This document shows positions 52,589-62,004 of a stretch of 64,000 nt of DNA, one piece after another. The notes beneath the pieces were generated by a model. It did no database searches. It was not told where the DNA came from and was given only the letters and a program-made list of their open reading frames with translations. The stretch covers positions 62,001-126,000 of the forward strand of contig NZ_QNUJ01000010.1 in assembly GCF_003574625.1 (NCBI RefSeq), in the 5' to 3' direction. The DNA comes from Shinella zoogloeoides (GTDB lineage: Bacteria > Pseudomonadota > Alphaproteobacteria > Rhizobiales > Rhizobiaceae). The first letter of the stretch is position 1. Every line of letters starts with the position of its first letter. The translations under genes were made by a program, and so were the position numbers.

Positions 52589-53851
52589 ATGGAACAGAAT
52601 GCAGCAGCGCCTGCCGCCACGGGTGTGGTCGCGCAGGGCGTCCACACCGTCAAGTCCCGTCGCGCCGCGCTCATCGCCGCGATCTTCCTGATGGCGACCA
52701 GCGCCATCGGCCCCGGCTTCATCACGCAGACGGCCACCTTCACCACGAAGCTCGGCGCCGCCTTCGCCTTCGGCATCCTTGCCTCGATCGTCATCGACTT
52801 CGTCGTGCAGCTCAACATCTGGCGCATCGTGACGCTGACGCGCATGCGCGCCTCGGATGTCGCCAATGCCGCCATTCCGGGCTCCGGCTATCTGCTCGCC
52901 GTCCTCGTCATCGTCGGCGGCCTGTTCTTCAATATCGGCAATATCGGCGGCACGGGCCTCGGCCTCAACGCCGTCTTCGGCCTCGATCCGAAGATCGGCG
53001 GGGCGATCAGCGCGGTCTTCTCCATCGGCATCTTCCTGTCGAAGCGGGCCGGCCTTGCCGTGGACCGCTTCATCGTCTTCGCCGGCATCCTGATGATCGT
53101 GCTGACGCTCTACGTCGCCTTCGTCTCCGGCCCGCCGGTGGGCGAGGCGCTCTATCAGACGGTGCTGCCGGCGACGATCGACTTCGCGACGATCACGACG
53201 ATCGTCGGCGGCACGGTCGGCGGCTACATCACCTATTCCGGCGCGCACCGCCTGCTCGACCGCGGCATGGTCGGCCAGGAGCACCTGCCCGCCGTCAACC
53301 GCGCGGCGCTGACCGGCATCGCGGTGACCGGCCTGATGCGGTACGTGCTCTTCCTCGCCATTCTGGGCGTCGTGGCGAGCGGCGTCGTCATCGACACGTC
53401 CAGCCAGGTGGCGAACCCGGCCGCACAGGCCTTCCAGGCCGCCGCCGGCGATTTCGGCCTGCGCCTCTTCGGCATCATCTTCTGGGCGGCGGCGATCACC
53501 AGCGTCATCGGCGCGGCCTATACGTCGGTGTCCTTCATCACCGTCTTCAAGCACGATGTCAGCGAGCACACGCGCAACATGGCGACGGTGCTGTTCATCG
53601 CCGTCTCGCTGGTCTCCTATCTGCTGATGACCACGCCGCCGGCCGCCATGCTGGTCTTCGTCGGCGGCCTCAACGGCCTCATCCTGCCCATCGGCCTGTC
53701 CATCTTCCTCTTCGCCGCCTGGAAGCGCGAGGACCTGATGGGCGGCTACCGCTATCCGCGCTGGCTGCTCGTCCTCGGCGTCCTGGTCTGCGCATTGACA
53801 TGGTATATGGGCTACAAGTCGGCCGGCACGATCTTCAGCCTGCTCGGCTGA
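52589..53851 (+). CDS. NRAMP-related transporter without the metal-binding motif
   Basis: A 420-residue membrane protein with about 11 helices of the NRAMP superfamily ([40 protein letters not shown]). The first-helix metal site DPGN of true Mn/Fe carriers is replaced by GPGF, and no MPH motif is seen in helix 6, so metal transport is unlikely. NRAMP-like proteins recur next to PxpABC genes in bacteria, where uptake of 5-oxoproline or a similar acid has been proposed. ATG 52589 follows GGAGAGCGGAG. It lies 14 bases before pxpA in one operon. Confidence 0.85.
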   Translation: MEQNAAAPAATGVVAQGVHTVKSRRAALIAAIFLMATSAIGPGFITQTATFTTKLGAAFAFGILASIVIDFVVQLNIWRIVTLTRMRASDVANAAIPGSGYLLAVLVIVGGLFFNIGNIGGTGLGLNAVFGLDPKIGGAISAVFSIGIFLSKRAGLAVDRFIVFAGILMIVLTLYVAFVSGPPVGEALYQTVLPATIDFATITTIVGGTVGGYITYSGAHRLLDRGMVGQEHLPAVNRAALTGIAVTGLMRYVLFLAILGVVASGVVIDTSSQVANPAAQAFQAAAGDFGLRLFGIIFWAAAITSVIGAAYTSVSFITVFKHDVSEHTRNMATVLFIAVSLVSYLLMTTPPAAMLVFVGGLNGLILPIGLSIFLFAAWKREDLMGGYRYPRWLLVLGVLVCALTWYMGYKSAGTIFSLLG

Positions 53852-53865
53852 CAAGGGAGGAAATC

Positions 53866-54633
53866 ATGGTAGCGATCGATCTCAACAGCGACCTCGGTGA
53901 AAGCTATGGCGCCTGGCGCATGGGCGACGACGCGGCGATGCTCGCCGTCGTCTCCTCCGCCAACATCGCCTGCGGCTTCCATGCCGGCGACCCGGCGGGC
54001 ATCTACCGCACGGTCAAGGCCGCCGCCGCCAACGGCGTCGTGATCGGCGCCCACGTCTCCTATCCGGACCGCGTCGGCTTCGGCCGGCGCGATCTCGACG
54101 CGACGCCCGAAGAGCTGATCGCCGACGTGATCTACCAGATCGGCGCGATCAAGGGCGTTGCTGCCGCCGCCGGGACCACGGTGCGCTACGTCAAGCCGCA
54201 TGGCGCGCTCTACAACCGCATCGCCTATGACGCCAGGCAGGGCCAGGCGGTGATCGACGGCATCAAGGCCGTGGATCCCTCGCTGATCCTGATGGGTCTC
54301 GCCAATGCCCCGATCCTCGATCTCGCCCGCCGCTCCGGCCTTGCCGTCGTCGCCGAAGCCTTCGCCGACCGTGCCTATACGCCGAAGGGCGAGCTCGTCT
54401 CCCGCCGCGAGGCCGGCGCCGTGCTGCATGACGAGAAGAAGATCGCCGACCGCATGGTGCAGCTTGCCCGCGAGGGCACGCTGGAGGCTATCGACGGCAG
54501 CACGATCCGCGTCGAGGCGCAGTCGATCTGCGTGCATGGCGACAGCCCCGGTGCCGTGGCCATCGCGCAGGAAATCCGCCGTCGCTTCGAGGCCGAAGGC
54601 ATCATCATCCGCTCCTTCGCCGACAAGGCGTGA
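53866..54633 (+). CDS. pxpA: 5-oxoprolinase subunit A (LamB/YcsF family)
   Basis: Subunit A of the ATP-dependent prokaryotic 5-oxoprolinase, which opens pyroglutamate to glutamate with PxpB and PxpC. The 255-residue protein opens with the family signature [21 protein letters not shown], then [41 protein letters not shown] and the C-terminal [17 protein letters not shown] precedes ATG 53866. It stands between the transporter and a DUF1445 gene, all reading rightwards with short gaps. Confidence 0.94.
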   Translation: MVAIDLNSDLGESYGAWRMGDDAAMLAVVSSANIACGFHAGDPAGIYRTVKAAAANGVVIGAHVSYPDRVGFGRRDLDATPEELIADVIYQIGAIKGVAAAAGTTVRYVKPHGALYNRIAYDARQGQAVIDGIKAVDPSLILMGLANAPILDLARRSGLAVVAEAFADRAYTPKGELVSRREAGAVLHDEKKIADRMVQLAREGTLEAIDGSTIRVEAQSICVHGDSPGAVAIAQEIRRRFEAEGIIIRSFADKA

Positions 54634-54643
54634 GGGCGCGGCC

Positions 54644-55453
54644 ATGACGATCCCGACCGCCTATCTAAACCATGTCGACGCGTCGAGCGCCCGCAAGGCG
54701 CGCGCCACCTACCGCGACGGCCTCGTCGCGCCGACCTCTGGCATCGCGCCCGGCTTCACCCAGGCCAACATGATCGTGCTGCCGCGCGACTGGGCCTTCG
54801 ATTTCCTGCTCTATGCGCAGCGCAATCCGAAGCCCTGTCCGGTGCTCGACGTCTCCGATCCCGGTTCGCCGACGACGCTGCTGGCGCCCGATGCTGACCT
54901 GCGCACGGACCTGCCGCTCTACCGCATCTGGCGGGACGGCAAGCTTGCCGAGGAGACCCCGGACGCGACGGCGGCCTGGGCGGAGCGCGACGACCTCGTC
55001 GCCTTCCTGATCGGCTGTTCCTTCACCTTCGAGACGCCGATGGTCGAGGCAGGCATCGAGATCCGCCACATGACGGACAAGTCCAACGTGCCGATGTACC
55101 TGACCGACAGGGCCTGCCTGCCGGCCGGGCGGCTCAAGGGCAACATGGTCGTCTCCATGCGCCCGATCCCGGCCGCGCGCGTCGCCGATGCCGCGACGAT
55201 CTCCGGCCGCTTCCCGGCCGTGCACGGCGCGCCCGTGCATATCGGTGCGCCGGAAGAGCTCGGCATCGCTGACCTCGCAAAGCCCGATTTCGGTGATGCC
55301 GTGCGCATCGAGCCGGGTGAAGTGCCGGTCTTCTGGGCCTGTGGCGTCACCCCGCAGGCGGCCGTTATGGCCTCCGGCGTGCCCTTCGCCATCACCCACG
55401 CGCCGGGCTACATGTTCATCACCGATATTCCCGATTCCGCCTATCACGCATGA
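54644..55453 (+). CDS. DUF1445 putative hydro-lyase
   Basis: A 269-residue protein of the YcsI/DUF1445 family. Typical segments are [27 protein letters not shown] near the N terminus, [21 protein letters not shown] and the C-terminal [31 protein letters not shown]. The family is related to the mammalian D-glutamate cyclase, which interconverts D-glutamate and 5-oxo-D-proline, so a role in feeding D-5-oxoproline or an equivalent lactam is plausible. It lies ten bases after pxpA. Confidence 0.9.
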   Translation: MTIPTAYLNHVDASSARKARATYRDGLVAPTSGIAPGFTQANMIVLPRDWAFDFLLYAQRNPKPCPVLDVSDPGSPTTLLAPDADLRTDLPLYRIWRDGKLAEETPDATAAWAERDDLVAFLIGCSFTFETPMVEAGIEIRHMTDKSNVPMYLTDRACLPAGRLKGNMVVSMRPIPAARVADAATISGRFPAVHGAPVHIGAPEELGIADLAKPDFGDAVRIEPGEVPVFWACGVTPQAAVMASGVPFAITHAPGYMFITDIPDSAYHA

Positions 55454-55460
55454 GGGCATG

Positions 55461-57050
55461 ATGCGCTTTCTTCCCGTCAGCCTGACCACCATCCTCGTCG
55501 AGCTCGCCGATCTCGACGAGACGCTCGCGCTCTTCGCCTCGCTGCAGGCGGACCCGGTCGACGGCATCGAGGAGATGGTGCCGGCGGCGCGCACGCTGAT
55601 GATCCGCTTCCGCCCGGAAAAGGTGACGTCCGCCGAGCTTGCCGCGCGGATCGCCACCCGCGACCTCTCGGCGAAGATCGCGCCTTCGGAACATCTGGTG
55701 GAAATCCCCGTGCGCTATGACGGCGAGGACCTTGCCGACGTTGCGGAACTGACGGGCCTCAGCGTGGCGGAGGTCATCCGCCGCCACACGGAGAGCGAAT
55801 TCACCGTCGCTTTCTGCGGCTTCGCGCCGGGCTTCGGCTATCTCGTCGGCGGTGACACCGCCTTGCATGTGCCGCGCCGCAAGAGCCCGCGCACCCGCAT
55901 TCCGGCCGGCTCCGTGGCGCTTGCCGGCGCCTTCAGCGGCGTCTATCCGCAGGCAAGCCCCGGCGGCTGGCAGATCATCGGCACGACGCCGGTCAAAATG
56001 TGGGACATCGACCGCGATCCCGGCGCGCTGTTCCAGCCCGGCTACCGCGTCCGCTTCTTCGACATGGAGCAGCCGGGCAGGACCGTCAGCATCCCGCAAG
56101 CAGCGCGCCGCAAGGAACGCGCCGTCGCGCCGCAAGCGCCGCAGTTCAAGGTGCTCGCCGCGCCGATGCCCGCCGTCTTCCAGGACCTCGGCCGCTTCGG
56201 TCAGACGGGGCAGGGCGTTTCCGCCTCCGGTGCGCTCGACCGCGCCGCTTTCAATGCCGCCAACCGCATCGTCGGCAACCCGGCCAACACGCCGGTCCTC
56301 GAGCTCACCCTTGGCGGCTTCTCCTTCACGTGCAACGCCCGCGCCGTGATCGGCCTTGCCGGCGCGGCCTCGGCGGTGACGGTCCGCGATGCCGCCGGCC
56401 GCAGCCGTGATCTAGCGGCCTATGAGCCCGTCTCGCTGGAGCCCGGCGATGTCGTGACCATCGGCCAGCCGAAGAAGGGCATGCGCGCCTATCTCGCCGT
56501 GCGCGGCGGCTTCGACGTTGCCCCGGTTCTCGGCAGCGCGGCGACCGATACGCTTGCCGTCGTCGGCCCCGAGCCGGTTACGGCTGGGACGGTGCTTGCG
56601 CTCAGGGGCGGGGAGGGGCTCGCCAGCGTCTCCCTCGACGAGGCCCCGGCCTTTGACCTGCCGTCAGTGGGCGATGTCGTGACGCTCGACGTGGTGCTCG
56701 GTCCGCGCACGGACTGGTTCACCGAGAAGGGTATCGAGACGCTGACGAGCCAGCTGTGGCAGGTCACGCCGCAATCGAGCCGCGTCGGCATCCGCCTTGC
56801 CGGCGATGTGCCACTGGAACGCAAGGACAGCGCGGAACTGCCGAGCGAAGGCACGGCGACGGGGGCTATCCAGGTGCCGCACAGCGGCCAGCCGGTGCTC
56901 TTCCTCGCAGACCATCCGCTGACCGGCGGCTATCCCGTCATCGGCGCTGTCGCCGAATATCATCTGGACCTTGCCGGCCAGATTCCCATCAACGCAAAAA
57001 TCCGTTTCCGCCCGATCGGCCCCTTCGCCGAAATCGCCGCGACCCGATAG
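55461..57050 (+). CDS. pxpB/pxpC: Fused 5-oxoprolinase subunits B and C (AHS1-AHS2)
   Basis: A single 529-residue chain joins the KipI-like PxpB domain (1 to about 205; SEFTVAFCGFAPGFGYLVGG and SPRTRIPAGSVALAGAFSGVYPQASPGGWQIIG) and the KipA-like PxpC domain (about 220-529; AVFQDLGRFGQTGQGVSASGALD, MRAYLAVRGGFDVAPVLGS, STVNPQSSRVGIRL-like core). The same two domains form the carboxyltransferase-like part of urea carboxylase. Two adjacent ATGs (55458, 55461) are possible. It is followed after nine bases by a biotin carboxylase. Confidence 0.92.
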   Translation: MRFLPVSLTTILVELADLDETLALFASLQADPVDGIEEMVPAARTLMIRFRPEKVTSAELAARIATRDLSAKIAPSEHLVEIPVRYDGEDLADVAELTGLSVAEVIRRHTESEFTVAFCGFAPGFGYLVGGDTALHVPRRKSPRTRIPAGSVALAGAFSGVYPQASPGGWQIIGTTPVKMWDIDRDPGALFQPGYRVRFFDMEQPGRTVSIPQAARRKERAVAPQAPQFKVLAAPMPAVFQDLGRFGQTGQGVSASGALDRAAFNAANRIVGNPANTPVLELTLGGFSFTCNARAVIGLAGAASAVTVRDAAGRSRDLAAYEPVSLEPGDVVTIGQPKKGMRAYLAVRGGFDVAPVLGSAATDTLAVVGPEPVTAGTVLALRGGEGLASVSLDEAPAFDLPSVGDVVTLDVVLGPRTDWFTEKGIETLTSQLWQVTPQSSRVGIRLAGDVPLERKDSAELPSEGTATGAIQVPHSGQPVLFLADHPLTGGYPVIGAVAEYHLDLAGQIPINAKIRFRPIGPFAEIAATR

Positions 57051-57059
57051 GAGAGTGCC

Positions 57060-58787
57060 ATGAAGAAAGTGCTGATCGCCAATCGCGGCGAGATCGCCGT
57101 GCGCATCCTGCGCGCCTGCCGCGACCACGGCCTCCAGTCGGTCGCTGTCTATGCGGACCCGGATGCCGACGCGCTCTTCGTGCGCCTCGCCGACGAGGCC
57201 TATGGCCTCGATGGCGTGCGCCCGGCCGAGACCTATCTCGACATCGAAAAGCTGATCGCCATCGCCAGGCGCTCCGGCGCGGATGCTGTGCATCCCGGCT
57301 ATGGCTTCCTCTCCGAGCGGGCGGAATTTGCCAAGGCCGTGCAGGATGCCGGCCTCATCTGGATCGGGCCCGACCCGCATGTGATCGAGGCGCTGGGCGA
57401 CAAGGTCGAGGCGCGGCGCATCGCCACCAGCGTTGGCGCGCCGCTCGTCGCGGGCAGCGACGGCCCCGTCTCGTCGGCGGCCGAGGTCATCGCCTTTGCC
57501 GAAAAGCACGGCCTGCCGGTCGCCATCAAGGCGGCGCATGGCGGCGGTGGGCGCGGCATCAAGGTGGCCTGGAAGATGGAAGAGGTCGCCGACCTCTACG
57601 AATCCGCCGTGCGTGAGGCGACCGCCGCCTTCGGCCGCGGCGAATGCTTCCTCGAACGCTTCCTCGACCGGCCACGCCATATCGAGGCGCAGGTGATCGC
57701 CGACAGGCACGGCAACGTGCTGGTGCTCGGCACCCGCGACTGCTCGGCGCAGCGCCGCAACCAGAAGCTCATCGAGGAGGCCCCCGCGCCCTTCCTGACG
57801 CCGGAGCAGCGCGAGCGCATCCACGCCTCCGCCAAGGCGATCTGTGCCGCCGCCGGCTATTCCGGCGCCGGCACGGTGGAGTTCCTGCTCGGCGCCGACG
57901 GCACCATCTCGTTCCTGGAGGTGAACACCCGCCTCCAGGTCGAGCACCCGGTCACCGAGGAGACGACGGGCATCGACCTCGTCATCGAGCAATTCCGGAT
58001 TGCCGAGGGCAAGCCGCTCGCCGTCACCGAGACGCCGGAACCGCGCGGCCACTCCATCGAGTTCCGCATCAATGCGGAAGATCCCGGCCGCGGCTTCCTG
58101 CCGACGCCGGGCGCGATCACCGCCTTCGATCCGCCTTCCGGCCCCGGCGTGCGCCTCGACAGCGGCGTTGTCACGGGCTCGACGATCCCCGGCGTCTTCG
58201 ATTCGCTGATGGCCAAGCTCATCGTGACAGGCGCGACGCGCGAGGAGGCCCTGCGTCGCGCGCGCCGGGCGCTGCGCGAATTCCGCATCGAAGGCGTTGC
58301 CACCGTGCTGCCCTTCCACCGCGCGGCCATCGATACCGACGACTTCATCGGGACGGACGGCTTCAAGGTCCACACCCGCTGGATCGAGACCGACTTCGCC
58401 GCCATGCCGGAAGCCGCAGCCCGGCCCGAGCCGGTTGCCGATCCCTCGCTGGTTCGCACTCATCTCGAAATCGACGGCAAGCGTGTCTCGCTCGCGCTGC
58501 CGAGCCTGCTTCTGGCCGGCCTCGGTGCCGTGGGGCAGGGCACGTCATCGGCCGCGAGCGCGGGCAAGCCGGTTGACGACGGTATTGCCGCGCCCGTCTC
58601 CGGCACGCTGCAGGCCTTCAAGATTGCCGACGGTGCGACGGTTGCGGAAGGCGATCTCGTCGCGGTGATGGAGGCGATGAAGATGGAAACGCAGGTGCTC
58701 GCCCCCAAGTCCGGCCGCCTGCGCCTGCGCGTCAAGGAAGGCGATTACCTTCAGGCGGGCGATACGCTGATGGTGTTCGAGGGCTGA
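57060..58787 (+). CDS. Biotin carboxylase fused to a biotin carboxyl carrier domain
   Basis: A 575-residue fusion. Biotin carboxylase (1 to about 450) shows [15 protein letters not shown], the ATP-grasp glycine loop [13 protein letters not shown], the metal/bicarbonate region [15 protein letters not shown], and the C-terminal BC domain. After an Ala/Gly-rich linker a carrier domain carries the biotinyl lysine Lys541 in EAMKMET. No carboxyltransferase gene of the acetyl- or propionyl-CoA type is nearby. The only candidate partner is the PxpBC fusion just upstream, whose domains match the carboxyltransferase part of urea carboxylase. A biotin-dependent carboxylation of a lactam or amide is therefore proposed. 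It is the last gene of the operon. Confidence 0.9.
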   Translation: MKKVLIANRGEIAVRILRACRDHGLQSVAVYADPDADALFVRLADEAYGLDGVRPAETYLDIEKLIAIARRSGADAVHPGYGFLSERAEFAKAVQDAGLIWIGPDPHVIEALGDKVEARRIATSVGAPLVAGSDGPVSSAAEVIAFAEKHGLPVAIKAAHGGGGRGIKVAWKMEEVADLYESAVREATAAFGRGECFLERFLDRPRHIEAQVIADRHGNVLVLGTRDCSAQRRNQKLIEEAPAPFLTPEQRERIHASAKAICAAAGYSGAGTVEFLLGADGTISFLEVNTRLQVEHPVTEETTGIDLVIEQFRIAEGKPLAVTETPEPRGHSIEFRINAEDPGRGFLPTPGAITAFDPPSGPGVRLDSGVVTGSTIPGVFDSLMAKLIVTGATREEALRRARRALREFRIEGVATVLPFHRAAIDTDDFIGTDGFKVHTRWIETDFAAMPEAAARPEPVADPSLVRTHLEIDGKRVSLALPSLLLAGLGAVGQGTSSAASAGKPVDDGIAAPVSGTLQAFKIADGATVAEGDLVAVMEAMKMETQVLAPKSGRLRLRVKEGDYLQAGDTLMVFEG

Positions 58788-58802
58788 ACCGGCCCTCCCA
58801 CC

Positions 58803-58818
58803 TGTCCCAAATGGGACA
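58803..58818. promoter_or_regulatory. Perfect inverted repeat upstream of aguA
   Basis: TGTCCCA-AA-TGGGACA, directly abutting a -35 like TTGACC. The placement fits an activator or repressor site for the agmatine genes. The LuxR-type regulator encoded at 61152 is the nearest candidate to bind it. Confidence 0.55.
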
Positions 58819-58848
58819 TTGACCCGAAAGGGCTGCGCTTGCCTTAAT
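58819..58848 (+). promoter_or_regulatory. Possible aguA promoter
   Basis: TTGACC at 58819-58824 and CTTAAT at 58843-58848 with an 18-base spacer; the gene starts 28 bases later. The dyad at 58803-58818 ends immediately before the -35. Consensus match is moderate. Confidence 0.4.
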
Positions 58849-58875
58849 CCCCCCGGATTTTCATTTGGGGGGAAC

Positions 58876-59988
58876 ATGGTACGCACGCTCACAAGCACGC
58901 CCAGGGCCGACGGTTTTCGCGCGCCGGGGGAATTCGAACCCAAGGCCGGCTGCTGGCTGATCTGGCCGGAGCGGCCGGATACCTGGCGGCTCGGCGCCAA
59001 GCCGGCGCAGAAGCTTTTCGCGAAGGTCGCCGCGGCGATCGCTGAAAGCGAGCCGGTCACCATCGCCGTCTCTTCCCGTCAGTGGCTCAACGCCCGCGCC
59101 ATGCTGCCGGAGAGCGTGCGGCTCATCGAAATGACGACGGACGATTCCTGGCTGCGCGACAGCGGCCCGAACTTCGTCGTCAACGACCATGGCGAGGTCC
59201 GCGGCGTCGACTGGACCTTCAACGCCTATGGCGGCAATGACGGCGGCCTCTATTCGCCCTGGAACCTCGACGATCTCGCCGCCCGCAAGGTGCTGGAGAC
59301 CGAGGGCATGGCCCGCTACCGCTCGCCGCTGATCGCCGAAGGCGGCGGCCTGCAATGCGACGGCGAGGGCACTCTGATCACCACGGAACAGTGCCTGCTC
59401 AACCGCAACCGCAACGGCCATCTCGGCAAGGCGGCGGTGGAGCAGCAGCTCTGCGACTATCTCGGGCTGGAACATGTCATCTGGCTGCCGCGCGGCTTCT
59501 GCTTCGACGAGACGGACGGCCATATCGACGACGTCTGCTGCTTCGTGCGGCCCGGCGTGGTGGCGCTGAGCTGGACGGAGGACCGCGACGATCCGCAATA
59601 CGAGATCGTGCGCGAGGTGGAGGAGGCATTGCGCTCGGCCCGCGATGCGCGGGGCCGTTCGCTCGAGCTGCACCGCATCTACCATCCGCGACCAATCGAG
59701 ATGACGGCGGAGGAGGCGGCGGGCGTCGACCAGGTGGACAGCACCTGGGCGCGGCCGGCCGGCAACCGCATCGCCGCCACCTATATCAACTATTATCCCG
59801 GCAATTCCGTCGTCGTCGTGCCGCAGTTCGACGACGAGAAGCTGGACCGTGCCGCGAAGGCCAAGCTCGCCGAGCTCTTCCCCGATCACCGCATCGTCGG
59901 CATCGACAATTCCCGCGAAATCCTGCTCGGCGGCGGCAATGTCGCCTGCATCACCCTGCCGGTCTATGCCGGCCAGACGAAAGCCTGA
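58876..59988 (+). CDS. aguA: Agmatine deiminase
   Basis: Converts agmatine to N-carbamoylputrescine and ammonia. The 370-residue guanidine-modifying enzyme shows WPERPDTWRLGAKPAQKLFAKV, DSWLRDSGPNFVV (Asp pair), EGGGLQCDGEGTLITTEQCLLN, ETDGHIDDVCCFV (His and Asp) and the C-terminal nucleophile Cys358 in GGGNVACITLP. ATG 58876 follows GGGGGGAAC. The following gene encodes a polyamine-type binding protein and aguB lies 2 kb downstream, completing a two-step route to putrescine. Confidence 0.94.
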   Translation: MVRTLTSTPRADGFRAPGEFEPKAGCWLIWPERPDTWRLGAKPAQKLFAKVAAAIAESEPVTIAVSSRQWLNARAMLPESVRLIEMTTDDSWLRDSGPNFVVNDHGEVRGVDWTFNAYGGNDGGLYSPWNLDDLAARKVLETEGMARYRSPLIAEGGGLQCDGEGTLITTEQCLLNRNRNGHLGKAAVEQQLCDYLGLEHVIWLPRGFCFDETDGHIDDVCCFVRPGVVALSWTEDRDDPQYEIVREVEEALRSARDARGRSLELHRIYHPRPIEMTAEEAAGVDQVDSTWARPAGNRIAATYINYYPGNSVVVVPQFDDEKLDRAAKAKLAELFPDHRIVGIDNSREILLGGGNVACITLPVYAGQTKA

Positions 59989-59999
59989 GGGAGAACGCC

Positions 60000-61091
60000 A
60001 TGCGCAGAACGCTCGTCTCGATCCTCGCCCTTCTCTCCGCCACGGGCGGCGCATGGGCGCAGGAGGAAAAGGTCGTCAACGTCTACAACTGGTCGGATTA
60101 CATCGCGCCCGACACGGCGGAGAAATTCGAGAAGGAGACCGGCATCCGCGTCGTCTACGACGTCTATGACGGCAACGAGGTGCTGGAAACCAAGATGCTG
60201 ACGGGCGGCTCGGGTTATGACGTCGTCTACCCCTCTGCCTATCCCTTCCTCAAGAACCAGGTGAAGGCCGGAGCCTTCCAGCCGCTCGACAAGGCGAAGC
60301 TCGGCAATATCGGCAAGCTCGATCCGCAGGCGCTCTCGCTGATCGCGGGCGCGGACCCGGACAACGTGCATGCCGTGCCCTACATGGCCGTCACCGACGG
60401 CATCGGCTACAATATCGAGGCGGTCAAGCAGCGCATGGGCGATGCGCCGGTCGATTCCTTCGCCATGGTCTTCGACCCGGCGATCGTGGAAAAGTTCGCC
60501 GATTGCGGCGTGGCGATGATCGATGCGCCCGCCGAGATCATCCCCATGGCGATGAACTATCTCGGTATCGATCCGCATTCGACCAGCCCGGACGATATCG
60601 CCAAGGTCGAGGACCTGCTGCTGAAGGTGCGCCCGCACATCCGCTATTTCCATTCCTCGCGCTACATTAACGATCTTGCCAACGGCGACATCTGCGTCGT
60701 GCTCGGCTGGTCGGGCGATATCCTGCAGGCCAAGGCCCGCGCCGCCGAAAGCGAGAAGAAGCTGGAGATCGCCTATTCCATCCCCAAGGAGGGCACGCTC
60801 ATCAACTTCGACACGATGGCGATGCCGAAGGATGCGCCGCACCCGGAAAACGCGCTCGCCTGGATCGACTTCAACATGCGCCCGGACATCGCCGCGGCCA
60901 ATTCCAGCTACGTCTCCTATGCCAACCCGATCCCGGAATCGCTGCCGCTGATGGACCAGGCGGTGGCGAAGGACCCCGGCGTCTTCCCGCCGGATGACGT
61001 GAAGGCCAAGCTCTTCGTGGTGGAATCGAGCGATGCGAAGCTGCTGCGCCTGCAGAACCGCATGTGGACGCACATCGTCTCGGGGCAATAG
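60000..61091 (+). CDS. Polyamine-type ABC transporter substrate-binding protein (orphan)
   Basis: PotF/PotD-family periplasmic binding protein, 363 residues with signal peptide MRRTLVSILALLSATGGAWA. The mature start KVVNVYNWSDYIAPDTAEKFEKETG and the YDVVYPSAYPFLKNQVKAGAFQPLDKAKL and CVVLGWSGDILQAKARAAE segments are characteristic. GGGAGAACGCC precedes ATG 60000, 11 bases after aguA. No ATPase or permease gene follows, so it needs a transporter encoded elsewhere, perhaps delivering agmatine or putrescine. Confidence 0.9.
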   Translation: MRRTLVSILALLSATGGAWAQEEKVVNVYNWSDYIAPDTAEKFEKETGIRVVYDVYDGNEVLETKMLTGGSGYDVVYPSAYPFLKNQVKAGAFQPLDKAKLGNIGKLDPQALSLIAGADPDNVHAVPYMAVTDGIGYNIEAVKQRMGDAPVDSFAMVFDPAIVEKFADCGVAMIDAPAEIIPMAMNYLGIDPHSTSPDDIAKVEDLLLKVRPHIRYFHSSRYINDLANGDICVVLGWSGDILQAKARAAESEKKLEIAYSIPKEGTLINFDTMAMPKDAPHPENALAWIDFNMRPDIAAANSSYVSYANPIPESLPLMDQAVAKDPGVFPPDDVKAKLFVVESSDAKLLRLQNRMWTHIVSGQ

Positions 61092-61137
61092 GCTTGGTGA
61101 GGGTTTCCCGCCGATTTGAGGAAAACGGCGCGGCGTT

Positions 61138-61187
61138 TCCCTTCTCCCCGTTTACGGGGAGAAGGTGGCGGCAGCCGGATGAGGGGC
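61138..61187. repeat. Partial palindromic intergenic repeat (RIME-like), overlapping luxR
   Basis: A perfect 11-bp hairpin, CCTTCTCCCCG/CGGGGAGAAGG (61140-61150 with 61155-61165), followed by GTGGCGGCAGCCGGATGAGGGGC. It is the reverse complement of the left end of the element at 34396-34543. It provides the last codons and the stop of the leftward regulator gene. Confidence 0.7.
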
Positions 61188-61928
61188 CGTCCCGGCCTCG
61201 CGCACGGCGGCCATCAGCTCGACCTGCGAGTGGAGGCCGAGCTTGCGGTAGACGGTCTTGATGTGGTTGCGCACGGTGCCGGGAGCGATGGCGAGGTCGC
61301 GTGAGATCGTCTTGGCGCAGCCGCCGTCGATGAGGAGGAGGGCGATCTGGCGCTCGCGCGGGCTGAGGCCGGCAAGCGACAGCCGGCTTTCGCCGGATGG
61401 GCGCCATTGCCGCCAGAGCCGTTCGAGCACGAGGCGGGTGGCGTCGGCCGTCGCCTCGGCGACCGCGAGGTCCTCGGTGCCGAAGGGGCGGGCGCCGCGG
61501 CGGCGGAGATACGTGACGAAGCCGGCGGCGTTGCGGTCGAAGTTGAAGACGCCGGTGATCTCGTCGAAGCTGCCGGAGGGCTCGTAGAAGTCGCGGTAAT
61601 AGGCGCTGGTGTGGAAATCGCCCTTGTCGAGCGCGGAGAGCGGCAGCAGGAAATCCTGCCGCGTGCCGGCGAAGAGGCGGAAGAACGGGTCCTGCCGGTA
61701 CTTGCGGGTATCGTAGTTGCGGTTCCAGTGGTCGGGATCGCGCTCGTAGATGGTGATCGAGGCGCTGTCGCGCAGGTAGAGACCGATATAGACTTGGTCG
61801 GAGGCGACGAGATGGCGCGCACCGGCCGTGAAATGGGCCGAGATCTCCTCGGGCAAGGTGGCGCTGACCGCAGCGGTGATGCCGCTGCTCCAGTGCCGGA
61901 GCTGCTCGAAGGTGAGGTCGGGTCGCAT
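61152..61928 (-). CDS. LuxR-type helix-turn-helix transcriptional regulator
   Basis: A 258-residue regulator with a C-terminal LuxR winged helix-turn-helix (LSPRERQIALLLIDGGCAKTISRDLAIAPGTVRNHIKTVYRKLGLHSQVELMAAV, about residues 190-245). An N-terminal sensor-like domain of about 180 residues has no aspartate-receiver pattern. It is not obviously an acyl-homoserine-lactone receptor. The last dozen residues (TAPHPAAATFSP) are encoded by a mobile palindromic repeat and are probably not conserved. It lies on the opposite strand between the binding-protein gene and aguB, and is the likely controller of the agmatine genes. Confidence 0.85.
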   Translation of the reverse strand: MRPDLTFEQLRHWSSGITAAVSATLPEEISAHFTAGARHLVASDQVYIGLYLRDSASITIYERDPDHWNRNYDTRKYRQDPFFRLFAGTRQDFLLPLSALDKGDFHTSAYYRDFYEPSGSFDEITGVFNFDRNAAGFVTYLRRRGARPFGTEDLAVAEATADATRLVLERLWRQWRPSGESRLSLAGLSPRERQIALLLIDGGCAKTISRDLAIAPGTVRNHIKTVYRKLGLHSQVELMAAVREAGTAPHPAAATFSP

Positions 61929-62004
61929 GGGGACAGGATAGACGGGGCGGCCGGGAATTCAAGCCGGACGGCCCCGGAAGATTGGCAACAGGGAGCGTTA
62001 GAGA

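Noticed and set aside
52589-53851. Calling the transporter a manganese/iron NRAMP carrier
   Set aside because: The metal-binding DPGN motif is replaced by GPGF and MPH is not seen, so only the fold, not the function, is supported.
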